This document shows, piece after piece, positions 34,413 to 43,609 of a stretch of 64,000 nt of DNA. The notes beneath the pieces were generated by a model. The model was not told where the DNA came from. It was given only the letters and a program-made list of their open reading frames with translations, and did not search any database. A program made the position numbers and the translations under genes. Source of the DNA: Acetobacter farinalis. Its GTDB lineage: Bacteria; Pseudomonadota; Alphaproteobacteria; Acetobacterales; Acetobacteraceae. The number at the start of each line of letters is the position of its first letter. Position 1 is the stretch's first letter. Location of the stretch: NCBI RefSeq assembly GCF_026240015.1, contig NZ_JAPIUX010000001.1, positions 682,001 to 746,000 of the forward strand. The letters are read 5' to 3'.

Positions 34413-37106
34413 TCAGGCGATACGAGCCAGAGCAGCCTTCAGGCGAAGGCTTTCACCCTGCTGGGCTGCCAGACGGTCCCGCATTTCCTGAACGATGTCA
34501 GGTTTGGCGCGTGAGACGAAATTTTCGTTTCCGAGTTTGTTCGCGGTTTTGGAAATTTCATCCTCTGCCTTGGCGAGTTCCTTCTTCAGGCGCTCCTGTT
34601 CGGCAGTGATGTCAATCAGCCCTTCCAGAGGGATGATCAGGGTCGCCTCATCAACAACCGCCTGCGCTGAACCACGCGGCACAGGCCCCACTTGCGGTGC
34701 AATATGAGAAACGCGGGCCATCCGGCCAATTGCTTCCTGCCACCGTTCGGCGCGTTCCACGGTTTCCGGCGCGGCATCCTGCAGGAAGACCGGGGCTTTC
34801 TGAGAAGGCGGCACGTTCATTTCAGCCCGTACCGTCCGGATTTCGGAAATCAGGCGGATGATGTGGTCACACTCCGCCCGTGCCGCTTCAGCATCGGTCA
34901 GAATCACCGGTTCGGGCCAGGCTTCAGAAATCAGGCTACCCTGCTTTCCAAAACCGAAAGACGTCCACAATTCATCCGTGACAAACGGCATGACAGGCTG
35001 AAGCAGCTTGAGAATGACCCCGAACACATAGGCGGCGACAGCCCGGATTTCAGCCGCTTCCGCCGCATCATCCGAGGCAAAGACCGGCTTGGCGAACTCC
35101 AGGAACCAGTCACAGAAACGGTTCCAGACAAAGCGATAGCAGGTCAGCGCGTACTCATCAAAGCGGTAGGAATTCAGAGCATGCGTTGCATCCTGAACAG
35201 CGGCGGACGCTTCGGAAATGATCCATTTTCCAAGGGGGGAGGTCACGCTCTGTGGGTCAAACCCTTTCTGGGCCGTCACGCCGTTCATTTCGCAGAAGCG
35301 CGCCGCATTCCAGATTTTCGTGACAAAGGCCCGGTAATCCTCAACCTTCTTGCGTCCGAGCTTCACATCGCGCCCGATGCCAGTCAAAGCGCAGATGGTA
35401 AAGCGCAGGGCATCAGCACCGTAGGCATCAATCAGCTCCAGCGGATCAATCCCGTTGCCTTTGCTCTTGGACATTTTCTGCCCATGCTCATCACGTACCA
35501 GACCGTGGATGAAGATATCCCGGAACGGCACATCCTGCATGAAGTGCTGCCCCATCATGATCATCCGGGCGACCCAGAAGAAAATGATGTCAAACCCGGT
35601 AACCAGCACGTCTGTGGGATAGTAATGGGCCAGTTCAGGCGTCTTGTCGGGCCAGCCCAGTGTGGAAAACGGCCAGAGGCCTGAAGAAAACCACGTATCC
35701 AGAACATCTTCGTCCTGAGAGAGCGGTTCTGTCCGGCCATAATGGGCGTCAGCCTGCGTCTGGGCCTCGGCGGCGTCATGCGCCACGAAAACATGCCCAT
35801 CCGGCCCGTACCATGCGGGAATACGATGCCCCCACCACAACTGGCGAGAAATGCACCAAGGCTGAATATCGCGCATCCACGCAAAGAAGGTATTTTCCCA
35901 CTGTTTGGGAACAAAGGTAATCTTTCCGCTGGTCACAGCCTCAATGGCTGGTCCGGCCAGCTTGCCGGCATCGCAATACCATTGCGTTGTCAGGCGTGGC
36001 TCGATCACGGCCCCGCCCCGTTCCGCATGGGGCACCTGATGGCGGTGCGGTTCAATTTTTTCGAGCCATCCCAAGTTTTCCAGCTCGGCGACAATCGCCT
36101 TGCGTGCGTCTTCACGGGAAAGACCTGAAAGGCTTTTCACAAAGTCAGGGTCGGACAGACCTTCGATGCGGGTCAGTTCGCCTTCAATCTCGTCCAGAAC
36201 AATGCGGGCCTGTTCGTCGAGAACGGAGAGCATGGGCAGACCGTGCCGCCGTCCGACTTCAAAGTCGTTAAAATCATGAGCCGGGGTGATTTTAACGGCG
36301 CCGGTGCCCTTTTCAGGGTCGGAATACAGGTCCGCCACGATGGGAATAAGGCGTCCTGTCAGGGGGAGCCTGACATGCTGGCCGACCAGAGCCGCATAGC
36401 GCTCATCTTCCGGGTGAACCGCAACGGCGACGTCGCCCAGCATCGTTTCCGGGCGGGTCGTGGCGACAGTGATGCTCTCGCCGCTTTTGCCTTCCACAGG
36501 GTAGCGGATATACCAGAGTTTTCCGGCAACATCCTTGCTTTCCACCTCAAGGTCGGAAATGGCGGACCGGAAAACCGGGTCCCAGTTCACAAGACGCCGG
36601 TCGCGGTAGATCAGGCCTTCCTTGTGCAGGGTGACAAAAACTTCCTTGACGGCGCGGGAGAGGCCTTCATCCATTGTGAAGCGCTCGCGCGGCCAGTCCA
36701 GAGAGGCTCCCAGCCGGCGCAACTGGCGCGTAATGCCGCCACCGGATTCCTCTTTCCATTTCCACACGCGTTCTACAAAGGCCTCACGGCCCAGTTCCTG
36801 ACGCGTGGTGTTTTCTGCCGCCAGTGCCCGTTCGACAACCATCTGCGTGGCAATGCCGGCATGGTCCGTGCCGGGCTGCCACAGCGTGTCAAACCCCTGC
36901 ATACGCTTCCAGCGGATCAACGTATCCTGCAAGGTCATGGTCAGGGCATGCCCCATATGCAGGGTACCCGTAACATTCGGCGGGGGGATCATGATGGTGA
37001 ACGACTTTTTGCCGCTCTGCGGGTCAGACGAAAAGGCTTTTTCGCTTTCCCACAGTTCGTAAAGTTTCTTCTCTGTCTCAGCAGGCTCAAAAGTCTTGTT
37101 CAGCAT
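34413..37106 (-). CDS. valS: Valyl-tRNA synthetase
   Basis: Class I synthetase that charges tRNA-Val. The 897 residues show the HIGH motif in PPPNVTGTLHMGHA, the editing CP1 insertion with TTRPETMLGD, the KMSKS motif in GQKMSKSKGNGIDP, the anticodon-binding helical domain, and a C-terminal coiled coil (TAEQERLKKELAKAEDEIS). ATG 37106 is used; a TTG at 37115 in frame would add three residues. A tRNA-Val(CAC) gene lies at 61.7 kb. Downstream of popZ and tolC on the same strand. Confidence 0.97.
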   Translation of the reverse strand: MLNKTFEPAETEKKLYELWESEKAFSSDPQSGKKSFTIMIPPPNVTGTLHMGHALTMTLQDTLIRWKRMQGFDTLWQPGTDHAGIATQMVVERALAAENTTRQELGREAFVERVWKWKEESGGGITRQLRRLGASLDWPRERFTMDEGLSRAVKEVFVTLHKEGLIYRDRRLVNWDPVFRSAISDLEVESKDVAGKLWYIRYPVEGKSGESITVATTRPETMLGDVAVAVHPEDERYAALVGQHVRLPLTGRLIPIVADLYSDPEKGTGAVKITPAHDFNDFEVGRRHGLPMLSVLDEQARIVLDEIEGELTRIEGLSDPDFVKSLSGLSREDARKAIVAELENLGWLEKIEPHRHQVPHAERGGAVIEPRLTTQWYCDAGKLAGPAIEAVTSGKITFVPKQWENTFFAWMRDIQPWCISRQLWWGHRIPAWYGPDGHVFVAHDAAEAQTQADAHYGRTEPLSQDEDVLDTWFSSGLWPFSTLGWPDKTPELAHYYPTDVLVTGFDIIFFWVARMIMMGQHFMQDVPFRDIFIHGLVRDEHGQKMSKSKGNGIDPLELIDAYGADALRFTICALTGIGRDVKLGRKKVEDYRAFVTKIWNAARFCEMNGVTAQKGFDPQSVTSPLGKWIISEASAAVQDATHALNSYRFDEYALTCYRFVWNRFCDWFLEFAKPVFASDDAAEAAEIRAVAAYVFGVILKLLQPVMPFVTDELWTSFGFGKQGSLISEAWPEPVILTDAEAARAECDHIIRLISEIRTVRAEMNVPPSQKAPVFLQDAAPETVERAERWQEAIGRMARVSHIAPQVGPVPRGSAQAVVDEATLIIPLEGLIDITAEQERLKKELAKAEDEISKTANKLGNENFVSRAKPDIVQEMRDRLAAQQGESLRLKAALARIA

Positions 37107-37202
37107 GATATCCAACCAGAAAACGTAAAAAGGCGGAAGGCATATGCTGCCCCCGCCTTTGCAGAGTTATAATCGCTGCCACGCGGGCAGGAAACATCTG
37201 GC

Positions 37203-37240
37203 AGCCCCGCTTTTTCGTGTGAAATCGAAAAAGCGGGGCT
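37203..37240. terminator. Long hairpin between popZ-like gene and valS
   Basis: A perfect 15-bp stem (37203-37217 with 37226-37240) with an 8-nt loop begins 24 nt after the popZ-like stop. It lacks a U tract on the minus strand but is stable enough to separate tolC-popZ from valS. Confidence 0.7.
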
Positions 37241-37264
37241 GTCGACGTTTTAGAGCTCTGCCTG

Positions 37265-37969
37265 TTACAGGCCGCGCTGCGTCAGGCGCTCAACTTCCTT
37301 GCGGACGGCAGCCTGCACGATGCCGGCAAGATGTGCATCAAGCCATTTTTTCAGGAAAACCCGGACTTCCTGACGAACAATATCTTCAACGGTCAGAGAC
37401 CCTTCATGCGTAATCGCCACTTTTCTCTCCTCGTGCTCTCTCAGATATTTTTCCTGCAATGTTTTCTGCAGGACTGCAAATGAATTCCCAGTGTCGGACA
37501 TAGTCTCGTCATTGAGAGGAATCGGCAGGGAACCGGACATATTTTCGGCCTTTTCAATCAGTTCAATTTGCCTGAGATCAGTGACAGACAGAACCTCAGA
37601 GTCATCAGCGGCCGAGGTAAACGGTACCGGAGAGCGGTTCCCGTTCTGTTCAGCCGGTACAAGGGCGCCAGGTGCATCTGCATGACTGTCATGCAGCAGA
37701 TTTATTGACCCTGAATCTGCCAGCTGTCCAGAAGAAGTTTGGTCATGCGGCGCGAGTGAGGGATCCTCTTCCATCATGGCAGGAGAAAGGACGAACACCT
37801 CATCATCTTCATCACCGGGCGCTCCGTCGGCGTGGGCCGAAGGCTCGCCCTCTTCAGCTTGTCCCCCGGATTTTTTTTCCTGCTCTCCGGAATTCAGAAC
37901 CTGCCGGATAGAAGACAGGGCGTCTGCGACAGATTGCCCTGACTCTTCTGTGCGTTCTGGTGGCGCCAT
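37265..37969 (-). CDS. PopZ-like (DUF2497) polar organizing protein
   Basis: A 234-residue acidic, mostly disordered protein with a conserved C-terminal helical block (about 190-230: LTVEDIVRQEVRVFLKKWLDAHLAGIVQAAVRKEVERL, shown here only as its position and key residues VRQEVRxFLKxWLDxHL). That block and an N-terminal short helix (ADALSSIRQVLN) separated by a Pro/Glu/Asp-rich linker is the layout of PopZ. Family knowledge: Caulobacter PopZ self-assembles at the cell pole and anchors ParB and the chromosome origin. Gene order tolC-popZ-valS supports it. Confidence 0.82.
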   Translation of the reverse strand: MAPPERTEESGQSVADALSSIRQVLNSGEQEKKSGGQAEEGEPSAHADGAPGDEDDEVFVLSPAMMEEDPSLAPHDQTSSGQLADSGSINLLHDSHADAPGALVPAEQNGNRSPVPFTSAADDSEVLSVTDLRQIELIEKAENMSGSLPIPLNDETMSDTGNSFAVLQKTLQEKYLREHEERKVAITHEGSLTVEDIVRQEVRVFLKKWLDAHLAGIVQAAVRKEVERLTQRGL

Positions 37970-38002
37970 TAAAATATCCCTGCTAAAAACCCTGATCAGC
38001 GG

Positions 38003-39436
38003 TTAACGACCTGGCTGGTTGACGGCGTAGTCGTTAAGCCCCCACAGCCGATCTTTTACCGCTTTATAATATGCTTTGTCATCATAAAGCGGAACATTCA
38101 ACTGTAGATCTGCGGCAGTCAGGCGGCCGATGGCCGAGGCCACATTGTATGAGGCGATGACCATGTTGCTCAGGCTCTGCACCAGGGCGACCTGTGCCTG
38201 CAGCAGGGTTCCCTGCTGCTGGAGCACTTCCAGTGTCGTGCTGGTGCCCACAATGGCCTGCCGCTCCACGCCATCAAGAGCAATGGTGCCTGCCCGGATG
38301 GCCGCACGGTTGCTCGAAATGGCAGCCTGATAGGCCACAAGCTTCTGCCAGTTTGACGCGGCATCCTGTGCCGCGGTCCGGCGCTGGATGTCCACTTCAC
38401 GATGCGCGGCCTGAGCCTGCTGCTTGGCCTGCCGTACTGCCGCGTATTCCGAGCCCCCCTGATAGATGGGGATATTGAAATTCAGCGTGGCATATTTGTT
38501 TTCATCAATCTGATGATTCAGGCTCTGGTTTATCTGCCGGCTGTATGCCGCTGTTGCCGAAATTTTCGGCATGATGGCGGCCATGGCAACTGCGACAGCA
38601 TCTTTCTGTGAGGCTTCCGTGAACAGGGCATTCACAACATCGGGGTTGTTTTTAACCGCCATGGCGGCTGCTGTCTGTTCGTTTTTGACGGGAAGCACCA
38701 GAGGCTGGGGCGGCACGAGGTTGGGTGGCGGCGCCATGCCGACAATCTGCATATACGTGGCCTGTGCAGTCTGAAGCGTGCCTTCGGACTGCTGGCGTGT
38801 GGCTTTGGCTGTTGCGTAAGCTGATTCGGCCTGGGCAACGTCGGTGCGGGTAATTTCCCCAACCTTGAAACGTTCATTGGTGGCACGAAGCTGCTGCTGC
38901 AGAACGCGTTCGTTGTTGATGTTGAGCTGAAGAAGCTGCTCATCTTCAATCACGCTGACATAAGCGGCGACTACGTTCTTGAAGACCTGCTGTTCGACTG
39001 AAATCAGATTGGCCCGCGCGGCCATGACCTTGTTGACCGCCTGATGCGTGGAGGCCGTAGTTTTGCCGCCGCTGTAGATGGGCTGCTGAATGGTCACGCC
39101 TGCCGTATAACCCGGGGTGTTGTACTGACGAAGATATCCGGGCTGATCAGCTGTGCCCTGATAGTCGTTCGTGCCTTCGTAATAACTCAGGCCTACGGAT
39201 CCGGTCACGGTCGGGCGCCAGCCAGCCAGAGCTGCGGGCACCTGCTCATCTGTAGCGCGCAGGGTGGCGCGGGCCTGCTGGAGTGTCGGGTTGGTCAGGT
39301 AGGCAGAAGCCAGGGCTTCCTGCAGCGTATGGGGGACGAAGGTTGGCGAGCCGCTCCCATCATATTTCTGGCCCCACGCAGTGGAACTGCAAAGCATAGC
39401 CGCCATGCCTATCCCTACCCCGTAAAAACGCCGCAT
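38003..39436 (-). CDS. tolC: TolC family outer membrane protein
   Basis: Trimeric outer-membrane channel for type I secretion and efflux. The 477 residues begin with a signal peptide (MRRFYGVGIGMAAMLCSSTAWG), then the TolC repeats: TLQEALASAYLTNPTLQQAR near residue 38 and the second half with ALFTEASQKDAVAVAMAA. The long helices include the coiled segments QQLRATNERFKVGEITRTDV and ALDGVERQAIVGTSTTLEVL. ATG 39436 follows AGGAGAAACAT. No inner-membrane efflux partner is adjacent, so the channel may serve several systems. Confidence 0.94.
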   Translation of the reverse strand: MRRFYGVGIGMAAMLCSSTAWGQKYDGSGSPTFVPHTLQEALASAYLTNPTLQQARATLRATDEQVPAALAGWRPTVTGSVGLSYYEGTNDYQGTADQPGYLRQYNTPGYTAGVTIQQPIYSGGKTTASTHQAVNKVMAARANLISVEQQVFKNVVAAYVSVIEDEQLLQLNINNERVLQQQLRATNERFKVGEITRTDVAQAESAYATAKATRQQSEGTLQTAQATYMQIVGMAPPPNLVPPQPLVLPVKNEQTAAAMAVKNNPDVVNALFTEASQKDAVAVAMAAIMPKISATAAYSRQINQSLNHQIDENKYATLNFNIPIYQGGSEYAAVRQAKQQAQAAHREVDIQRRTAAQDAASNWQKLVAYQAAISSNRAAIRAGTIALDGVERQAIVGTSTTLEVLQQQGTLLQAQVALVQSLSNMVIASYNVASAIGRLTAADLQLNVPLYDDKAYYKAVKDRLWGLNDYAVNQPGR

Positions 39437-39741
39437 ATGTTTCTCCTGCCCTGATTACAGCACTCAATAAATAGCTGCCACTTCATGCCACGACACTGCC
39501 GGTATTTCTATCATTTATAATCCAAAAAACACGGAATTACGGAAAACTACCGTTTTTCATTAAATTGCACGGTGCCGGTGCGCGCGCCAAAGCCTGATAT
39601 TGAGCAGTCCCGGGTCTGTGCCGGAGAACGCAATACTCTTCTTTAAAGCCCGGCGCGGTGGGTGATAAAATTCCGAAAATCACGTGACAGAACGACTTGA
39701 CCTGAACCGCGTTAAAGGAGATAAGGCCAGCACACCGCACC
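39437..39741. other. Gene-free region between tolC and tRNA-Cys
   Basis: A 305-nt stretch, AT-richer near tolC. It should hold the tolC promoter on the minus strand, which I cannot place with confidence, and it holds the tRNA-Cys promoter candidate on the plus strand. No gene is seen. Confidence 0.6.
39697..39725 (+). promoter_or_regulatory. Candidate promoter of tRNA-Cys
   Basis: TTGACC (39697-39702) and GATAAG (39720-39725) are 17 bases apart and end 16 nt before the mature tRNA 5' end. Confidence 0.55.
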
Positions 39742-39815
39742 GGTCCGGTGGCAGAATGGTGATGTAGCGGACTGCAAATCCGCGAATGTGGGTTCGATTC
39801 CCGCCCGGACCTCCA
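39742..39815 (+). tRNA. tRNA-Cys(GCA)
   Basis: A 74-nt cloverleaf. The acceptor stem is GGTCCGG/CCGGACC (39742-39748 with 39805-39811), discriminator T, and the CCA end is encoded (39813-39815). The anticodon arm is GCGGA-CTGCAAA-TCCGC, so the anticodon is GCA. The T arm has the TTCGATT loop with a GTGGG/CCCGC stem. Confidence 0.97.
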
Positions 39816-39930
39816 GTTTTCAGTGAAATTGAAAACAGGGTGTAATTCTTCCTTAAATTCATAATCCTTTCTTGCAGTGCCTGCATGCAGCGGAACTCTC
39901 GCGGCTGTTTCCTGGCAAAGGTAGTCGCGC

Positions 39931-39958
39931 TGGCTGCTGGCTGCTGGCTGCTGGCTGT
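39931..39958. repeat. 7-bp tandem repeat, four copies
   Basis: The unit TGGCTGC is repeated head to tail at 39931-39937, 39938-39944, 39945-39951 and 39952-39958, the last copy ending in T. It lies in the 215-nt gene-free gap between tRNA-Cys and the SDR gene and is a simple-sequence tract. Confidence 0.85.
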
Positions 39959-40030
39959 CCGGCGGGGGGGCACTGGGCGCTCTGGCGAATGGCGGATGTG
40001 CCACCTGTTCGCCAGACGAAACCCCGTCCT

Positions 40031-40837
40031 TCACCCCCCCGCGTGTTCTTTCTGGCCAACGCCAAGATTCATCAGAATACGTTTGCGGAGGAACAAGGGG
40101 AGCAGACGTTCCACCACGCGCAGGACTCGAAACTGCCAGGGGAAAATATACTCGGCCTGCCCGTTCCGGATGGCCTTCATGATTTGCCGGGCCGCACTTT
40201 CGGCCGAAACCAGAAATGGCCGTGCTCCTTCCAGCCGCTGGCTCATGGGGGTATCCACAAATCCCGGAATGATCAGGGTGAGCTGGACGTTGGCGGGGCG
40301 CCACGCCAGATTGGCCGCCTGGGCAAAACAGGCAAGACCAGCCTTGGAACTGCTATAGGCCGCGGCAAATGGCAGCTCATAAAATCCGGCTACGGACCCT
40401 ATCAGAACAATTTTTCCATGCCCCTGGCGCATCATCCCCTGTGCGGCGGCAGTCGCCAGCGTTGCTGGTGTTGCATAATTGACCAGCGCGAGCCTCAGAA
40501 CGCTTTCCGGGTCTTCGGTGGGTTGGTCAAGGGGTTTGATATCGGACAGGCCAGCCCCTAGAATCAGGAGGTCTAGGCCATGCCGTGCCTGATCTTCCCG
40601 GAGGGCGGCCAGGGCGGCCTCTCCTTTGGAGAGATCAATCTGGCGAGGAGAAACCTCAGCCCCACGCGCGCAGCAGAGTTTGGCAACGTCATCCAGCCGC
40701 TCTTTGTTTCGTCCCCATAAAATGAGCACACGGCCCGGTCTGGCATAACGCTTTGCCAGTTCTGCGCCGATCCCGCCCGTGGCCCCTGTGATCAGCACAG
40801 ACCGCAGGTCCTGCCCGTTTGCTGAGACGTTGTTCAC
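40031..40837 (-). CDS. SDR family NAD(P)-dependent oxidoreductase
   Basis: Rossmann-fold dehydrogenase of unknown substrate. It has the cofactor motif ITGATGGIGAELA near the N-terminus, an altered NNAG-type motif (LILGAGLSD), the catalytic Ser in LIGSVAGFYE and the YSSSK catalytic Tyr/Lys pair, followed by IIPGFVDTPMS. Start is uncertain: GTG 40837 (268 residues) has AGGGGGA in front; TTG 40888 would add 17 residues. The C-terminal tail (VVERLLPLFLRKRILMNLG) is hydrophobic and basic and may touch the membrane. Divergent from the GNAT-like gene, 73 nt apart. Confidence 0.87.
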   Translation of the reverse strand: MNNVSANGQDLRSVLITGATGGIGAELAKRYARPGRVLILWGRNKERLDDVAKLCCARGAEVSPRQIDLSKGEAALAALREDQARHGLDLLILGAGLSDIKPLDQPTEDPESVLRLALVNYATPATLATAAAQGMMRQGHGKIVLIGSVAGFYELPFAAAYSSSKAGLACFAQAANLAWRPANVQLTLIIPGFVDTPMSQRLEGARPFLVSAESAARQIMKAIRNGQAEYIFPWQFRVLRVVERLLPLFLRKRILMNLGVGQKEHAGG

Positions 40838-40910
40838 ACTTCCCCCTTTTCCATTCCGTCGGAATGATGCATCACCTTGCGGTTCCAAGGCCCAGTTTGA
40901 TGGAGTTCCG

Positions 40911-42056
40911 ATGACTACCCCGCACCAGATCGTCGTTTCCGCCGTCTCGGGCGCTCGTCAGCTCTCGCTCTTCATCAGGCTTCCGCGCCTTCTTTATAAC
41001 GATCAGCCCAGCTATGTCCCGCCTCTGGATATGGAGCAGAAGGATATGCTCCATCCGCGCCGGGCGCCGTTTTTCACCCATGGCACGGCATGTTACTTTC
41101 TGGCCTGGCGGGATGGAAAGCCCATCGGGCGCATATCGGCTCAAATTGATACGCTTGTTCTTGAGCAGGCCGGACCAAGGACCGGCTTCTTTGGGGCCCT
41201 GGACGCTCTGGATATGGAATGCGTGAAACCTCTGCTGGATGCCGCGACAAGCTGGCTCAAGGTGCAGGGAATAGAGCGGGTGCGCGGGCCGTGGACGCTG
41301 AATTACCATGGTGAATCAGGCACCATGGTTGAAGGTCAGATGGAACCCCCGATGATCGGCACAGGCTGGCATCCCGCCACATTGGGGCCAGCCATCGAAC
41401 AGGCGGGTTTTTTCAAGGCCATGGACCTGCTGTCCTACAGGATGGAGTTGGGGCCAGCGGCAGAGCAGGCCAACCGCATTCCCGCCAATCTGAGGGAAAG
41501 ACTGGGGGGGATTACAGTCCGCGGATTGCGCAAGGACCACATTGACGAAGATGCGGATATCCTGCGTTCCATCTATAATGATGCGTGGGAAGGTACATGG
41601 GGTAATGTCCCCATTACGGAAATTGAAATCCGCTCCCTGCTTAAAGCCTTGAAGCCGGTTTTAAAGCCCCAGCAGTATGTACTGGTTGAATACAAGGGAG
41701 AGCCGGTGGCGATTGCTCTGGTTATCCCGAATATTTTCGATCTGAACGGAGATATCGGTGGCGCGCCCTCCCCGCTTGGGTGGGTCACTCTGGCATCGCG
41801 TCTGCTCAGGCATGACTTCTATTCCGCTCGCGTGATCCTGCTGGGGGTAAAGAAGAAGCTGTCAGGCACGGCGCTGAGTGCCATTATTCCGGGCCTGCTG
41901 ATTGATGAACTGATGAAGCGCGGGCGAGAGTTGCCCTATCGGACCATTGAGCTGGGGTGGGTTCTGGAAACCAATATGCCGATTCGGAATCTGATCGAAC
42001 GGATTGTACCTGTTCCGTACAAGCGGCATCGCATGTATGAAAAGCTGATTTCCTGA
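40911..42056 (+). CDS. GNAT-like conserved protein, function unknown
   Basis: A 381-residue cytoplasmic protein of a conserved family with acetyltransferase-like folds that is often mislabelled dATP pyrophosphohydrolase. The N-terminal block is characteristic: FIRLPRLLYNDQPSYVPPL, then RRAPFFTHG and GKPIGRISAQID, and PWTLNYHGESGTMVEGQ. The C-terminal half (about 230-380) has the GNAT-like strand VLVEYKGEPVAIALVIP. ATG 40911 follows GGAG. Substrate and role are not known; its neighbours (SDR divergent, thiL convergent) do not settle it. Confidence 0.75.
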   Translation: MTTPHQIVVSAVSGARQLSLFIRLPRLLYNDQPSYVPPLDMEQKDMLHPRRAPFFTHGTACYFLAWRDGKPIGRISAQIDTLVLEQAGPRTGFFGALDALDMECVKPLLDAATSWLKVQGIERVRGPWTLNYHGESGTMVEGQMEPPMIGTGWHPATLGPAIEQAGFFKAMDLLSYRMELGPAAEQANRIPANLRERLGGITVRGLRKDHIDEDADILRSIYNDAWEGTWGNVPITEIEIRSLLKALKPVLKPQQYVLVEYKGEPVAIALVIPNIFDLNGDIGGAPSPLGWVTLASRLLRHDFYSARVILLGVKKKLSGTALSAIIPGLLIDELMKRGRELPYRTIELGWVLETNMPIRNLIERIVPVPYKRHRMYEKLIS

Positions 42057-42085
42057 CCGGGCTCGGACCGCCATTTTCAGATTTT

Positions 42086-43060
42086 TTAAAGGTGGCTCCA
42101 GCCGGTCTTTTTAAAGCGCATGGGGGCACCGTTTTCATCTAAAACCTGCACGCCTGTAGCGCTCGTGTGAAACTGGCCAATACGCGTGACAGGAACAGGG
42201 CCTGACAAGGTCATCAGAACGCCTGCCCTCATAAGGCTCTCTTCGCGCGCGGGAGGCACGGCAAACAGGATCTCATAATCATCCCCTCCCGTGAGGCAAG
42301 TCTCCAGCCACTCCGGGCCGCAGGCTCTGGCGGCCTCTGATAAGGGAACGGTGCTGGCCTGTATTGTTACGCTCAGGCCGTTTTCACGTGCAAGATGGCC
42401 GGCATCCTGCACAAGCCCATCAGACACATCCATGGCGGCAGAGGCCAGACCATGGAGCGGCAGGCCAACACGCGGCCGAGGAAGTCTGTAGCGCTCAGCC
42501 AGATGCCCGGATGGATCAGCCAGCCCTCCCTGCAGAACACGCAGGCCCAGCGCGCCATCCCCGATGGTGCCCGTCACCCAAAGCCCGTCGCCGGCCTGTG
42601 CGCCGATACGGCGGATGGCTTGGCCGGGGAGCACGGAGCCCAGAATGGTCAGGGAGAGAACAAGAGGCCCCTGTGTGGATGTTGTATCCCCTCCCAGCAG
42701 GCTGAGGCCAAAATGGGTCTGATCAGCCTTCAGCCCGCCACAGAAGGCGGAGAACCATGCATCATCAAGCCCCGGACGGCGCGCCAGTGTCAGAAGCCAT
42801 CCTTCGGGGCGGGCTCCCATGGCGGCAAGGTCTGAAAGGTTGCAGCGCAGGAGTTTGCGCCCGATGGTTTCTGCCGGGTCATCCGGCAGAAAATGGACAT
42901 TCTCCACCATGGCATCGGCCGCAATCACCATCTCCCTGCCTGCAGGGGGCATGAAAACGGCGGCATCATCCTTCAGGCCCAGCGCCGCCGGGCCTGCAAG
43001 TTCAGAAAAATGCCGGTGAATGAAGCTGAATTCCTGAGGCAGATCAGTCCGTGTGGGCAC
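42086..43060 (-). CDS. thiL: Thiamine-monophosphate kinase
   Basis: Phosphorylates thiamine monophosphate to thiamine diphosphate, the cofactor of PDH E1 and others. The 324 residues have GLKDDAAVF near residue 28, the ADAMVENVHF substrate loop, DLAAMGARPEGWLL, LGGDTTSTQGPL and MDVSDGLVQDAGHLA motifs of the ThiL/PurM fold. GTG 43060 is the start; it overlaps the nusB end by 17 nt. Convergent with the GNAT-like gene. Confidence 0.94.
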   Translation of the reverse strand: MPTRTDLPQEFSFIHRHFSELAGPAALGLKDDAAVFMPPAGREMVIAADAMVENVHFLPDDPAETIGRKLLRCNLSDLAAMGARPEGWLLTLARRPGLDDAWFSAFCGGLKADQTHFGLSLLGGDTTSTQGPLVLSLTILGSVLPGQAIRRIGAQAGDGLWVTGTIGDGALGLRVLQGGLADPSGHLAERYRLPRPRVGLPLHGLASAAMDVSDGLVQDAGHLARENGLSVTIQASTVPLSEAARACGPEWLETCLTGGDDYEILFAVPPAREESLMRAGVLMTLSGPVPVTRIGQFHTSATGVQVLDENGAPMRFKKTGWSHL

Positions 43061-43571
43061 TGTCTTCTGCCGACCCTTCTGCTGTTCCGCCTGCCAGCCT
43101 CTTCATGATGGTATCGAGCACGCCGTTCACCAGCTTGGGTTCATCGCCCGAGAAAAACCCATGAGCAATGTCCATATATTCGTTGATGAGAACGCGTGCG
43201 GGCACCTCACCTGCCAGCGCTTCGCCCAAGGCGGCCTGAAACAGGGCGCGCAGGACCGGGTCCAGACGTGCGGCGGGCCATGTTGCGGGTAATGTCTGCG
43301 TCAACTGTTCCAGAGTGGTGCCGCGTGTGGCCACCCCCTGCCGGACAATCGCGGAGAAAAGGCGCGTGTCAGCTTCAGGAATAAATCCGTCATCGTAAGA
43401 GGCATTGTCCAGCGTGGTGCCGAAACGATGTACCAGAAACTGTTCAATGACATTTTCCAGACGATCTTCATTCTGGTCGATCTGAAAAAGTGCCTGAATG
43501 GCGGCAACACGGGCAGCCGTGCGGGGCCGTTGCGCGCCGTGAAGTTCTGAGTGGTCCTGCAACTCTGTCAT
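43044..43571 (-). CDS. nusB: Transcription antitermination factor NusB
   Basis: Binds boxA RNA with S10 (NusE) in rRNA antitermination. The 175-residue protein has the all-helical NusB pattern: ARVAAIQALFQIDQ, AIVRQGVATR, LDPVLRALFQAALGEAL, INEYMDIAHGFFSGDEPKLVNGVLD (last two blocks are family-specific). ATG 43571 is preceded by AGGAGATAGGG; ATG 43613 overlaps the nrdR stop but has a poor ribosome site and adds 14 non-conserved residues. Between nrdR and thiL. Confidence 0.95.
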   Translation of the reverse strand: MTELQDHSELHGAQRPRTAARVAAIQALFQIDQNEDRLENVIEQFLVHRFGTTLDNASYDDGFIPEADTRLFSAIVRQGVATRGTTLEQLTQTLPATWPAARLDPVLRALFQAALGEALAGEVPARVLINEYMDIAHGFFSGDEPKLVNGVLDTIMKRLAGGTAEGSAEDSAHTD

Positions 43572-43609
43572 CCCTATCTCCTGGCTGCTCGTATGAGGGG
43601 AGCGGGGTT

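Noticed and set aside
39931..39958. CRISPR-like array
   Set aside because: Repeat units are 7 bp with no spacers; it is a simple tandem tract.
39537..40304. Open frame on the minus strand across the tRNA-Cys region
   Set aside because: It runs antisense through the tRNA gene and into the end of the SDR gene, with a low-complexity product.
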